DNA from: Apostichopus japonicus
Taxonomy: Eukaryota > Echinodermata > Holothuroidea > Aspidochirotida > Stichopodidae
DNA length: 64,000 bases
Assembly (NCBI RefSeq): GCF_037975245.1
Contig: NC_092561.1
Span: 7,198,501-7,262,500, forward strand
Reading direction: 5' to 3'
Shown here: positions 24,002 to 34,445 of the stretch, one piece after another
How the letters are laid out: each line of letters opens with the position of its first letter
How positions within the stretch are numbered: position 1 is the first letter of the stretch
The notes under the pieces: model-generated
Told to the model about the DNA's origin: nothing
Databases searched by the model: none
Seen by the model: only the letters and a program-made list of their open reading frames with translations
Position numbers and translations under genes: made by a program

Positions 24002-24235
24002 GGGAGTATCAGCTCAGTGGTAAACGCCGATGCCTTTCAATCATAAGGTCCCGAGTTCGAGTCACTCCAAGATTACTGTATGTCGTCCAGTTACAGAGTT
24101 GTTGACAATTCATAATCAAGGACGTTAAAATATGAATCTAAGAGACTGACTTCTGTCAGCTTGCCCTTTGATAAGCCAATGATGGCTTCTTCGTGAGTTC
24201 CTAGCTGTTTGCAGGAGGATATGAAATACATACAT
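24002..24235 (+). mobile_element. tRNA-derived SINE, copy 2
   Basis: It matches copy 1 through the box A-like (CAGCTCAGTGGTAAACGCC) and box B-like (GGTCCCGAGTTCGAGTC) elements and the downstream body to GCAGGAGGATATGAAATACAT. Its box B is closer to consensus than that of copy 1. Confidence 0.8.
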
Positions 24236-24261
24236 ATACACACCAGATTCAGGAAATGTGC

Positions 24262-24640
24262 CAAAAAGCAGGAGAACACCTTTTTCCATAGGTTATCAAA
24301 AAGGATCGGTTTTCTGTGGCTTGTTAAAAAGCATAATTGGAAGCCCATGTGGTGGGCAAATTGGATCAATAGAGGCAATTTTAAACTACTTTTAGCCTTC
24401 CAAGAGCAGCATACAAAATTTTCTGGTGAGTGAAAAGGCTTGTAAACAAGCGACGACAAGTTCAGGCTGTCATAGTGAAGCATTTACAAGGTCTTGATGC
24501 AGAGAATTGAAGATGCCATGAATGGTCAACATGTCAGCTATCCAGTGAGTGGCAGTTTAACTAGAGAACGTCTACGAGTGCTTAGACGATTACTTTGACG
24601 TTTTAGCTTGTAAGTCAATGGGACCATAATATGGAGTATG
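24262..24640. repeat. Dispersed repeat, copy 2 (partner 1262-1660)
   Basis: It has the same order of landmarks as copy 1 but is diverged. It abuts the 3' end of a SINE copy, which copy 1 does not. Confidence 0.7.
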
Positions 24641-25169
24641 TTACCGTGTGCTGTCTGTGCAGTTTAGCACAGTAGTCACTGTTCACCAGACAAAGTGAAA
24701 TTAAACTCAAAAGGAAATTTGCTTGTTCTCTTGTTTTATTTCGTTGCTCATCTCTCTATCTCTTTTTCTGTTTTTCTCAGTCTTTTACAAGTTGTGTTCT
24801 GTCTTATACTTATTTCTCACTCAACCTTTCTCTCTGAAGAACAGTTTACAACTACCAACTGTCTGTAGAAACACACTATTCTTCAACTCAGTACGATACT
24901 TGATAATTTTACATAACAAAACAGAATGGTTGGGCAAACAATAGGATGGCATTTTGAAAGCATTTGCCTATTAAATAACTAAGCAGGTGAAAAGTTTTTA
25001 GGCTGCTTTACTCTTTAGAACAGGCACTCCTGGTTCTTTAGAGATATCTTTTGATATCGGTTCAAGTTAAGTGCAGCAAGATTTTACCGCTGTTTCAGCT
25101 TTCATTTCTTTCTGACATAGAGCCCATCAAAGACAGAGTTGTAGTTGTATATATAGTACATAAACTTAA

Positions 25170-25450
25170 TCACCTTGATGTGGTTGCATATTTTGCACAG
25201 AGGTTTATGGTTGACTGACGGTGTACAACTTTACAGTGTCTTTTTAACGAATAAACCTGGTTAAACATTCTGCCACAAATTTTACACCGAAAAGGTTTGA
25301 GACCAGTGTGGATTAACTCATGTCTCTCTAAATGCCAAGAAGATTTGAATTCTTTATTGATGCAGTATCTGCAGTTGTATCGTTTGGACATTCGAACACC
25401 ATCCCCAGGCCTATCCACTCCAGTTTCTAATGAGGAGATGCTGGATAGCT
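25170..25450 (-). CDS. V16: alternative terminal exon, two zinc fingers
   Basis: The acceptor TTTTCTCCTCATAG opens a phase-1 frame of 92 residues. Finger 1 (about residue 30) has one extra residue after the second Cys (CINKEF) and predicted contacts SWHR. Finger 2 has QYSR and an H-X4-H ending (HCKVVH). No third finger follows. A CKIC remnant can be read in another frame just after it, possibly a lost finger. It is a tandem duplicate of V15, with an almost identical SLETGVDR lead. Confidence 0.85.
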
Positions 25451-25644
25451 CTATGAGGAGAAAACGAGAAAAAATGTCTCAGAGATAGGGGCACAGAGAT
25501 TGGTTTGTGTTGACATATGTTTGAAGATGCAACGGAGATGAAAACACAGACAGATTAGATGAGGCCTGCATGTTGGGGGATCAGTGACTGGGGGAAAGGG
25601 GTGGGGGGAGGGAGAGTGGAGGGTCCATGGTGTAGCATTTAGTG

Positions 25645-25901
25645 TTAGAAGTCTATGTTCAAATCACGGTGTACTCCTTTACAGTGTCTTTTTAACGAAT
25701 AATACTGGTTAAACTTTCTGCCACAAATTTTACACCGAAACGGTTTGAGTCCGGTGTGTATTATCTCATGTCTCTGTAAATGCGAAGCAGATCTGAATTC
25801 CTTAATATTGATGCAGAATCTGCAGCGGTATCGTTTGGAAGTTCGAACACCATCACCGCGCCTATCCACTCCAGTTTCTAATGGGGAGTTGGTGAATGGC
25901 C
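25645..25901 (-). CDS. V15: alternative terminal exon, two zinc fingers
   Basis: The acceptor TTTTCTCCCCATTATAG leads a phase-1 frame of 84 residues. It is a tandem duplicate of V16, only 195 bases upstream of it, with the same lead peptide and the same finger 2 contacts (QYSR). Finger 1 carries two extra residues (CINIKEF) and SSHR in place of SWHR. The exon stops soon after HCKGVH. The 25451-25644 spacer holds only G-rich sequence. Confidence 0.85.
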
Positions 25902-26620
25902 CTATAATGGGGAGAAAACAAGAAAAGATGGGTCTCAGAGAATTAAGGGAATTTTTTTTTTTTTTTTTGGTCGACTAATATTTCTAATGAAGCAAATGAT
26001 ACAGACATTGCCGGATTACATGAGTATTGTAAGGGTGGAGCTAGGGGAAGAGGATGGGAGGCAAGTGGGAGGGAGGTGGAAAGGTGTAAACTCTCTTGAA
26101 AGCTGAAACAGACATACAGTATTATACAAATGCTTGAATTCATTTTATTTATTCTTACTGGGCTTTGACACATCAACTTTTCCTTTTGTAATAAATTCAT
26201 CTTTTAAGTAGAAAAACAAACAGATAGGGGGAAAAAAACCAACAGTAATTTGCGTATAAGCTGTAGCCAAGTGCTTTACCAGTTTCTTAACTATCACAGG
26301 AGACATCCAAATTATGAGTCTGTACTGACAAGTACTCTATTAACAGGTACTAGTATTAATTGACATCATTGAGGTGTACTCATGTGTACTCTTAAAATAA
26401 GGGAACAGACAATAGCGTAAGATTATTTTACTCGTACTCACACTTAGATCCCTCGTGCTTGTACTCATACCAATGGCAATTCTACTTGTACTCATACTTG
26501 AACAGTGGGTGGTTGTTGTACTAAATTGTACTTGTAATTCAGGTCTACGATTATAGCATGTAACTTTACTGCAGTTTGAATCCAGCAACTTTTGGTTGAT
26601 GACGGTAAATGGAAAAAGGC
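25902..26620. other. Intronic stretch, nothing recognised
   Basis: It has a poly-T run near 25952-25968, G-rich sequence near 26033-26080 and loosely repeated GTACTCATAC motifs between 26370 and 26510. No exon. Confidence 0.45.
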
Positions 26621-26988
26621 TTAAAGGGTGCAAACATTTCTCTCCGTGAGTATTTGCTTCGGATTGAACTGGCAGTCAGCCTCATGAGCTTGACTTGTAT
26701 CTTTTCTACTAAACCGGATCCCGCAGTATTGACAGGCGTGGGGCTTAAAACCTGTATGCGTATTTTCATGGCTCGTCAAGTGGCTTTGCTGCCTGAATGC
26801 TTTGTGACAAAATTTACAGACATAGGGCTTTGCTCCTGTGTGAATCAGTTGGTGCTGTTTGCAATTCCAACTTGTTTTGAATTTCTTGTGACAGAATCTA
26901 CAGCACAGACGATCAGTGCCGAGATCATTCCTGCCAGAAGAGGCCCTTGGCGATACACCACGACGAAGGCTCAAAGATTTGTGATGGC
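26621..26988 (-). CDS. V14: alternative terminal exon, three zinc fingers
   Basis: The acceptor TTTCTCTTTGCTTATAG opens a phase-1 frame of 121 residues. A lead of HHKSL and DLGTDRL precedes fingers at about residues 29, 57 and 85, with predicted contacts TWNQ, QSHS and RDTA. The third is C2HC (HEADC), with a longer tail than its sister. It is a tandem duplicate of V13: the lead peptide, finger 1 and acceptor are nearly identical. Confidence 0.9.
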
Positions 26989-27980
26989 CTATAAGCAAAG
27001 AGAAAGAAACAATGTTCTGTTTAACGAACTGCAATTGACAATTTCGTCGTAGTAGGAAAATCCTTTCAAAGGAATGATTTTAAGATCCTTGCTTCCATTC
27101 TGTTAAGTTTGAAAACAGCTGTGTTAATCATTTGAGAACATAACATGAAGTCCTTTGGATACCATTAGAGACATTTCTGCATTGAGATCAACAGAAAAGT
27201 GCTATAAAAAATTATGTGCCCAGAATGCCTGGTTAGACATAGTGGTTAAAAGAACTGCATCAAAGGTGTTAGTAACTGAGATGAAAGGAACACAGGGAAA
27301 GTCATAACAAGAAACAGTTTGAACATCCCATTGTTCCTATTGAAACAGGAGATAAATTTTATGACTATTCCTCTTAAAGGCCTAATTTACATAGACTGCG
27401 ACCATATTTTTACAACTATCACATAGACTGAGATACTGTAGTTACAGCAGTAAACAGGACAGATCATGTGCTAATTAGGTGCCACAGCGGTATCTACGAC
27501 ACAATGTTAGGACCAATTTGACAGTGCCTTCTGCAGAAATGCTGAAGATGCCCATTCCCTGATAATAGCTTCTTTGATATGACGACTCTCGGGTCGTTTT
27601 CTTTTTATTACGATTGCTTCATTTTTATTTGTAACTTTTAAATTTGGAACACAATTGTCCTTGATTACATTTTTCTTCCTTATTTTTGTTGTTGATATTG
27701 CTATGTATTTTTTTAAATCTTGTTAATACAAATCGCTTTCAGGTTAGAAGTAATCATCCCTAGATTTTACTAAAAGATGTTACAAAGGTCAGCATCCCTA
27801 GAATGTTATGGCATAGACAAACAGCTGTTTCATATCATGACAAGTCTTTCGCCTCAAACATTCCTTCAAACGTTACCGTAGAAACGGGAATCATCTGCAG
27901 TGGACAGGCTAATTATATCGGCTCACAGGTGACCTAACCTGCTTAGTAACTACTACAAGACACAGCATACGAACAAATAT
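26989..27980. other. Intronic stretch, nothing recognised
   Basis: About 1 kb of AT-rich sequence separates the V13 and V14 duplicates. I see no exon, RNA gene or bounded repeat. Confidence 0.45.
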
Positions 27981-28333
27981 TTATCGATGAAATTTTAAGA
28001 GTGTTTGAACTTTGAACTGGCAGCCGGCTTCGTGAGTGCATTTTTCCTCTTTTCTCTTGAAACGCAAGCCGCAGTATTGACAGGGGTGTGGTTTGTAACC
28101 CGTGTGTAGATTTTCATGCTTAGTCAAGTGACTTCGCTGCCTGAATGGTTTTTGACAATATCTGCAGACGAAGGGCTTTGCTCCTGTGTGAATCAGTTGA
28201 TGCTGTCTGCAATTCCAGCTTGTTTTGAATTTCTTTTGACAGAATCTACAGCGCAGACGATCGGTGCCAAGGTCAACGGTCCCGAGTGAGGCCATTGGCG
28301 ACACGGGGTGAGGGACCAAAGATTTGTGTTGGC
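27981..28333 (-). CDS. V13: alternative terminal exon, three zinc fingers
   Basis: The acceptor TTTCTCTTTGCTTCTAG opens a phase-1 frame of 116 residues. Fingers begin at about residues 29, 57 and 85, with predicted contacts TWNQ, QSHK and REET. The third is C2HC (HEAGC). The finger 1 contact set is the same as V14; finger 2 differs at one contact (K versus S) and finger 3 at two (E/E/T versus D/T/A at positions 2, 3 and 6). Confidence 0.9.
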
Positions 28334-29391
28334 CTAGAAGCAAAGAGAAAGAAACAGGGATCTCAACAAATTCCCCAAACAAACGAAGATTGACAATCTT
28401 CGGTCTTTAAACGGTCTACTTTCGAACGTTTGCTTCCAATTAATAGCACAAACAAAAGGACACCATGCAAGTACCGGAACAGATGAAGTTCTTGGCATAG
28501 AGCAATTTGTACAGACAAAATTTAGAGAAAATCGAAAATGCGAAAAGGTCAAACATGAAATAAAAAAATAATGTATTTATTTTGGCTATAAAGATGACAG
28601 CAATAAACTGGTAATTCTTCTAAAAAAAAAAAAAAAATTTTTTAAAAGCTCAAAGTTGATTTGACTTTTTCTTTTTCGAACAAGAACTGTTGTAAATTAC
28701 CTGTAACTTTCTGTACAGTGTGAATATATATGAAATCTTTGTCAATATTAATGTTTTTCCCTAAACAGAATATAAAGGACATTGGCACCTTAAGTTCAAT
28801 AACTTCAATCGATGAAATGGCTGATAAAGCCTTGTATAAGAGTTCTGTAACTTTACTGGCAATGCAGAGATTTTCAAAGGAAATTTTCTTAATCGGGAGC
28901 AGGAAACCAGCTCATGTCAAAACAAACAATAATTCTGAAAGAGGAGCATGACCTTTAGAGACAAAATCTTTCTATTTAAATTATCTTTCAGTATCTAACA
29001 TTTTTAGGATAGGACTAGAAATATACCACAATGCCAATATTATGGTCAACATTTTAAGTTCTTAAGTACTTTAGTCAGGCAAATGCTCTTAAACTGACAC
29101 GTATAACTCCCCCCCCCCCCCCTCACATCCCTCCCAGCACTCTTCCCTTTATCCCCCTTCCTTCCTCCAAACTGAAAATAACTCGGTCACAAATGGTCAA
29201 AAATACTATCAAAACTAAACCGTTCTTTCCATACTCATTCTTCCCCCCACCCATGCAACCCCTCCCCCCCAATAATGTCAGAATGGTCATATTACAAAAG
29301 GCACTGGAATTCTTAGCTTTTACATTCTTTACGTAAGAACGTTCTGTCCAAAAGTTGTTTGACAGCTAATGTTACAGATCACAGTCCAGGA
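28334..29391. other. Intronic stretch, nothing recognised
   Basis: It has an A/T homopolymer block near 28621-28645 and poly-C runs near 29109-29122 and 29243-29270. No exon was found. Confidence 0.45.
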
Positions 29392-29723
29392 CTACAGTTT
29401 GAATTTACACACCAGCTCGTGCGATCTAGCACCGGATTTACGGCTGAATAAAATACCACAGAACTGACAAGGGTAGGGTTTCAGACCGGTGTGCAGTCGT
29501 TCGTGGCCTGCTAGGTTTATACGTTGGTTAAAGGATTTGCTACAAAATTTGCACGTGAAGGGTTTCACTCCTGTGTGAATGAGCTCGTGACGTTTACAAT
29601 TCCAACTGGTATTAAATTCTCTACTACAGAACTTGCAGCGCGGTAGGTCAAGGGAAGATCTGCTAAGATGCTTTTGTTGCGGTTGATGCTGAGACACAGA
29701 ACGTGCCTGACTGCTGCCGGGTT
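29392..29723 (-). CDS. V12: alternative terminal exon, three zinc fingers
   Basis: The acceptor TTTCTTTGTCTCTTTTAG opens a phase-1 frame of 109 residues. A Ser/Gln-rich lead (QHQPQQKHL) precedes fingers at about residues 29, 57 and 85, with predicted contacts TWNR, QING and RSGS. The closing finger is C2HC (HELVC). Finger 1 is intermediate between the V13/V14 pair and V17. Confidence 0.9.
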
Positions 29724-32137
29724 CTAAAAGAGACAAAGAAAAAAGATAAAAAAGAACAAAAAAAATCGCCCTTGAATGGTTTAAAGTCAGTCTCATCAGC
29801 ATAATGAGAAAAAGCAGACCAATTTTTCGAAAAGGTTGTTACCCATATTTCTTGTTTCCCCTCTAGAGATCAGTGGTGCAAGTACGCAGTGATGAGAGAT
29901 TGCTCACTTTGAAGATTACTTTTGAACAAAAATGTAACTGAAAATGGAGAACGATATCGAGTAATGTTTACAAATTTCTGGACCGGTTAATAACGGCTTG
30001 GAACGGGTAGTAATTTCCTCGGTCTGTCACCTGGGTACCTGTTCCCATCACTAATTAAAATACCAAAGATGTATAAACCTAAATTTGCATTTGCATTCTG
30101 GTTGCACCTTTACACCATTTTGAACCAGTCATGTGATATTTGCATAGATACCAGTGCCAGTATATCTATATAGAAAATATTTGTGTCCCACAAATTTAAT
30201 GCAATGTGGTTTTTGTTTCACAGTTTGCAAACCTTGTAATTTCAGATTTTGTCATGCCATTTGCTCTTTTTAAGGTCGAAAGAAAACAGCTAGTTTCTCG
30301 GTACAGTAGCTTAGCAGTCCCTTGACTATCAAGTATGGTAACAACAGACCGTGGAGACTCCACTCCAACATTTAGCTCTAAAATAAACCGTCCACTGTCA
30401 CAGACTGGCTGTGACATCACACATTTTGGGCCTAGCAAAAGTCTTTGGTAACAGATCAAATTCCATGTCATGAAAAAGTTTGTTATCAGTGTTTTACTTG
30501 TACAAAGTGAAGAAAAAGCTTTTTTTCTTTTTCTTATCGTATTGACGATTTTTCTTCTAAGAAATTGAATATTATCCTGTCTTGAGTTCTGAGAAGTTGG
30601 TGTTGTTAACATTTGAAAGGTAAGCAGATTAATGACATGATTTTGCTAAATATTGTAATATTCTTTTAGTAATGCCACAGGGAGATAAATGTAATAACTT
30701 GCTACAAATGTGTTTTATCATTCATGTGTATGGATTTCTACATTCAGCCATAAATATAATGGTGGGGCTTTGCTGCAGTGGAGAAAGTGCCCTGACTCAT
30801 CAAGAACTGACAACCGTACTTGAAAATCTTTCTTTTTCTCCGATATGTCAAATGTTTAGTTTCATAGTTGCTGTACCAGAGTTGAACCAAATTTGCTAGT
30901 GAGATGTAAAAGAACTTGTTAATTTATTGTCATGTGGTGATTAATCGCATAGCTTAAAGGGCATGGTTAATGGTGAGAAGAAAACTCACATATTTCAAAG
31001 AATTTGGAATAAATATTGAGTCAAGTTTAATGATTTTGTGAATTTGCACAGAAGAAAGATGTCTTAGTAACCCACTGCGGGCAAAATTACTCTACAGGAA
31101 TACTATACTGCTTGCCAAGTGAATTAAAATGTGGAAACTGAAAGGTAGAACTTTGTTGGGGGGGGTGGGGGAGGACTGATTTGAGGGATCCCACACTGAC
31201 CAAATGGTTTGCCCAAAATGGGATCAAACTTCAAAATGGAGAGGAAGGTGAGGGAGATGGGAGAAGGCAGCCCGGGGGACAAAATGTTCCCGTAATGATG
31301 TAGCTCTTCAATGCTGGAAAATGATTTCCAATTATTTCACTCTGACCAAATGGTTCGTCCAGATGGATTCATACTTGGAAATTATGGATGTGGGGGGGGG
31401 GGGGGAGGAGCGGGTAAGCGAGAGGGACAGGAGAGGATACAGCAGACAAGAAGTCTACATTCCCAAGATTTTATCATAAAAATCTGTGACGTATAGTAAG
31501 AGAAATGAACAAAAACTAAAACTACTCATTTTCAACATAGTTACTTTTTTCCTTTCACTTATTAACAAGGAACCTTTTATTACTGGCAAGAAATATCGCC
31601 TTTTTTTATCGACTGGATGATCTTGCAGGGGGCGTTAACATTCTCATCATCAAATAAATACAGTACAGTAACTTTCTTGTTTTTCCACCATTAGTGGAAT
31701 AAAATAATGGAATTTTAACATCTTTAAAAAGTTTGTTTACTTTTATCAAAATAAAAATATGAAAAAATAAAAGATATATGAACCTCCAAGAACAGACACA
31801 TCACCTGACATTTATGAATACATGTACAAACACATGCACACAATATCATCATCCCTTTCTATGATATCTTTTGAATTTGACACAGTTACGTAAAACACTG
31901 AATTTATCCTAATTCCTTGTCAATAAAGTTCGGGCTCAGCGGTGATCATGCGTGTTCCTTAAATAAATTAAAATGAATTCTTATCAAAACCAATAGAACT
32001 AAATTTTAACTTTAACACATAATCACTGTCTTTTACTCAGAAAGCAAATATTAACAAGTATCTCATGCCACACTTTCACAATTTTTTCTCTCTTGATTTT
32101 TGGTAGTTTATTTCTTCTTAAAAGCACATCATATTGT
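29724..32137. other. Intronic stretch, nothing recognised
   Basis: No zinc-finger exon was found in 2.4 kb. A 138-codon minus-strand open frame (30196-30612) has no splice acceptor in the right phase or domain that I recognise. Poly-G occurs near 31159 and 31391-31405. Confidence 0.45.
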
Positions 32138-32695
32138 AAATGGGGGGGATACACTACGAGATGACCACGCCCTTGCTACACACTCTCTCGTGATTGAGTT
32201 TTGCACCTTTAGCGGGGAAACCTTGACTGCAGTAAATACAACTATGTGGATACGCCCCCGTGTGGGACCACTCGTGTTAAATGGGGGGATACCCTACGAG
32301 AGGACCACGCCCTTGCTACACACTTTCTCGTGATTGATTTATGTACGTTTAGAGGGGAAACCCTGACTGCAGTAAATGCATCTATGTGGATACGCCCCCC
32401 TGTGAGACCACTCGTGTTAAATGGGGAGATACACTACGAGAGGACCACGCCCTTGCTACACTCTCTCGTGATTGAGTTTTGCACCTTTAGCGGGGAAACC
32501 CTGACTGCAGTAAATGCACCTATGTGGATACGCCCCCGTGAGACCACTCGTGTTAAATGGGGGGATACACTACGAGAGGACCACGCCCTTGCTGCACACT
32601 CTCTCGTGATTGAGTTTTGTACGTTTAGCAGGGAAACCCTGACTGCAGTAAATGCACCTATGTGGATACAACCCCGTGTGAGACCACTCGTGTTT
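32138..32695 (-). repeat. Tandem array of the V11 third finger, four copies
   Basis: A 136-141-bp unit recurs, with AAATGGGGGGATAC-type boundaries at about 32138, 32279, 32419 and 32555. Each unit holds the inter-finger linker, finger 3 and the post-stop region of V11. The copy at 32570-32692 is the one joined to V11 fingers 1-2. Of the three downstream copies, the nearest has a 2-base loss in the linker and ends HERV-stop, the next has a stop inside the helix, and the farthest keeps an intact finger ending HERVC. Confidence 0.85.
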
Positions 32696-32895
32696 GAGCA
32701 GCTGCTCACGCCTCTGGAAGCCGCTGGTACAGTACTTGCACTTATACGGCCTTTGCCCAGTGTGGGTGAGCTCATGACGTTGGCACACCCAACGACGTTT
32801 GAAGACTCTGCCACAATACTTGCAGGTCTTCCCAATTGTTTGCTTTGTTCCACTGTTTCCCCCACGGACCTGCCGTAATTCAACCAATGAGGTAT
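32570..32895 (-). CDS. V11: alternative terminal exon, three zinc fingers
   Basis: The acceptor CCCTTCTTCATTGTAG opens a phase-1 frame of 107 residues to TAG. Fingers at about residues 21, 49 and 77 have predicted contacts RWVR, REQK and ARTN. The third is C2HC (HERVC) and is followed by SKGVVLS. It keeps the Trp in finger 1 but is otherwise a singleton in the array. Its finger 3 has been copied three more times downstream of its stop codon. Confidence 0.9.
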
Positions 32896-33443
32896 CTACA
32901 ATGAAGAAGGGAAAACAACAAGTATTACTAAAACGGGGGCCAACTGCTTTTGGGAAGAAACCAATTCCGAAAAAAGGACTGAACAACTTCATCATTGAAA
33001 CTTCTTTTTTTTTGCAACGGAAAAGCTGCTTGTGATATCCCACATTCACTCTTGATCGCAGGTCCCACACCCCCCCCCCCCACAAGTCTATATGATCACC
33101 TATATTAGATGATGTAATCAAATCAACCCCATAGATCTACAGTACCTCTCCTCTGACACTTTAAACCTCCTCCTCCAACTGACAAACATCGACTTATACA
33201 TTTTTTAACTCCCTTCAAAATTTTATGAAGTGATGAGAACCTGAGATTGTCATCACCTTTTGGGTAAAGAGTGTTGCATATGTATATATTACTCAGAGAA
33301 ACACAACAGTTCATAATATGACTAAATAAGATATGAAATGGTTTTTGTATGACGTACAAATAAATCCACAAACTTGAAAGACATCTCCTGATCTTGATAA
33401 CATGTTTCTTAACATTATGTCTCACCGATGACTTCAGTAAAAG

Positions 33444-33714
33444 GGTGTGAAGACTTGCGCAAAAAGAAACGTCTAATGCCGGTAATCTGACCTAGTTTCG
33501 AATGAGGTGTAACAGAAGTGTTAAACACCAACATCGATCCCAGAAAATACACACACAGCTTGCTACTGTCGGTAATTAGACACTAGTGTACAGTCAGCAC
33601 ATGCAACTGCGGTCAATACCTTGAATACCCACAGCACAGTGTACAAACGATACAGCGATGGACATCTCAGGTCCAGCTAAAGAAAACAAGGTATCACGTT
33701 TCATTACTGTCTGC
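33444..33714. repeat. Dispersed repeat, copy 2 (partner 6806-7075)
   Basis: It is in the same orientation as copy 1 and highly similar. It has an extra CTTGAATACC-type insertion near 33620. It lies directly next to the LINE fragment at 33774, so the two could be parts of one element. Confidence 0.8.
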
Positions 33715-33773
33715 AGCCAAATCAATAGACAAAAGTCACTGCTCAAGGCGCTTTACAGAGAAAGCAGATTAAT

Positions 33774-34052
33774 TTATAAAAGAACAAGTGTAAAGATTGG
33801 GGTCTTAAGTAGACTTTTGAATGTAGAAAGTTTAGAGCATGTTCGAATGTGATCTGGTAACTTGTTCCAGAGATACGAGCCAGAGTATTTGAAGCTTCTG
33901 TAACCATAGGTCTTCAAGCGTGGTTTAGGAACAGTTAAATACAGTTTGTTGGAGGAACAAAGTGTGCAAGTTGGAGTATATTGCAAGAGAAGTTGTGACA
34001 GGTACACAGGCTGTTCCAGATGATGAGCACAAAAGGTGAGAAGAAGTAACAA
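33774..34052 (-). mobile_element. Non-LTR retrotransposon fragment, C-terminal end of reverse-transcriptase protein
   Basis: The 92-residue frame contains YLSQLLLQYTP, then VPKPRLKTYGYRSF, then LWNKLPDHIR and FKSLLKTPIF. This is the order of motifs at the C-terminus of CR1/L2/Rex-type LINE proteins. Upstream catalytic parts are absent, so it is a 5'-truncated dead copy. Confidence 0.75.
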
Positions 34053-34110
34053 TCAAAACCACTGTTAAAAGGGAATAATCATTATCTTTTTGCCCATCTC
34101 GCATTAACTA

Positions 34111-34445
34111 TTAACTATTCTGAGATCTGTTTATAAGCATCTTTGAAAACCTTCGCTGGCAGACTATGTCGTGCGCCTTCAGTTTATCTTTTCGTTTGAA
34201 TGTTTTTTGGCATCTTTGGCAGGAATATCCGGCCACTATCGAGTGACATGATTGATGTCGGACTAAAACGTGCTTATAGTTGAATCTCATGCCACAGGTC
34301 GAACACTGGTGAGGTCTAGCTTGCATGTGAACTATCTCATGCTGAACTATCATCGACCGTCGAACGAACGATTTCTCACAAAACCTGCACTGATACAGTC
34401 CCGTTTTCCCATCCTTGGTAACACCCGTTACAGAACGGTTGGGAC
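34111..34445 (-). CDS. V10: alternative terminal exon, three zinc fingers
   Basis: The acceptor CATTCCGTTTGCCTAG opens a phase-1 frame of 110 residues. The lead contains VTKDGKTGLY. Fingers at about residues 20, 48 and 76 have predicted contacts RSMQ, YHVR and RDKA. Linkers are not TGEKP-like (MQARPHQ, SIVAGYS). The last finger is C2HC (HDIVC). It is a paralogue of V9, which has VTADGKTGPY and the same linker style. Confidence 0.88.

Larger units (their letters stand above)
23530..25169. other. Intronic stretch with SINE and dispersed repeat
   Basis: No exon was recognised. A second SINE copy (24002-24235) is followed directly by the second copy of the 390-bp dispersed repeat (24262-24640). 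The remainder shows nothing I can name. Confidence 0.5.
32896..34110. other. Intronic stretch with LINE fragment and dispersed repeat
   Basis: No V exon was found. From about 33444 to 34052 it consists of the second copy of a dispersed repeat followed by a non-LTR retrotransposon remnant, both listed separately. Confidence 0.55.

Noticed and set aside
30196-30612. Minus-strand 138-codon open frame
   Set aside because: No domain, signal or splice signature was recognised. It is long enough to note but can arise by chance in 64 kb.
32246-32878. Plus-strand 210-codon open frame
   Set aside because: It is the antisense of the V11 finger array; its internal repetition follows the 136-141-bp unit and it has no independent motif.
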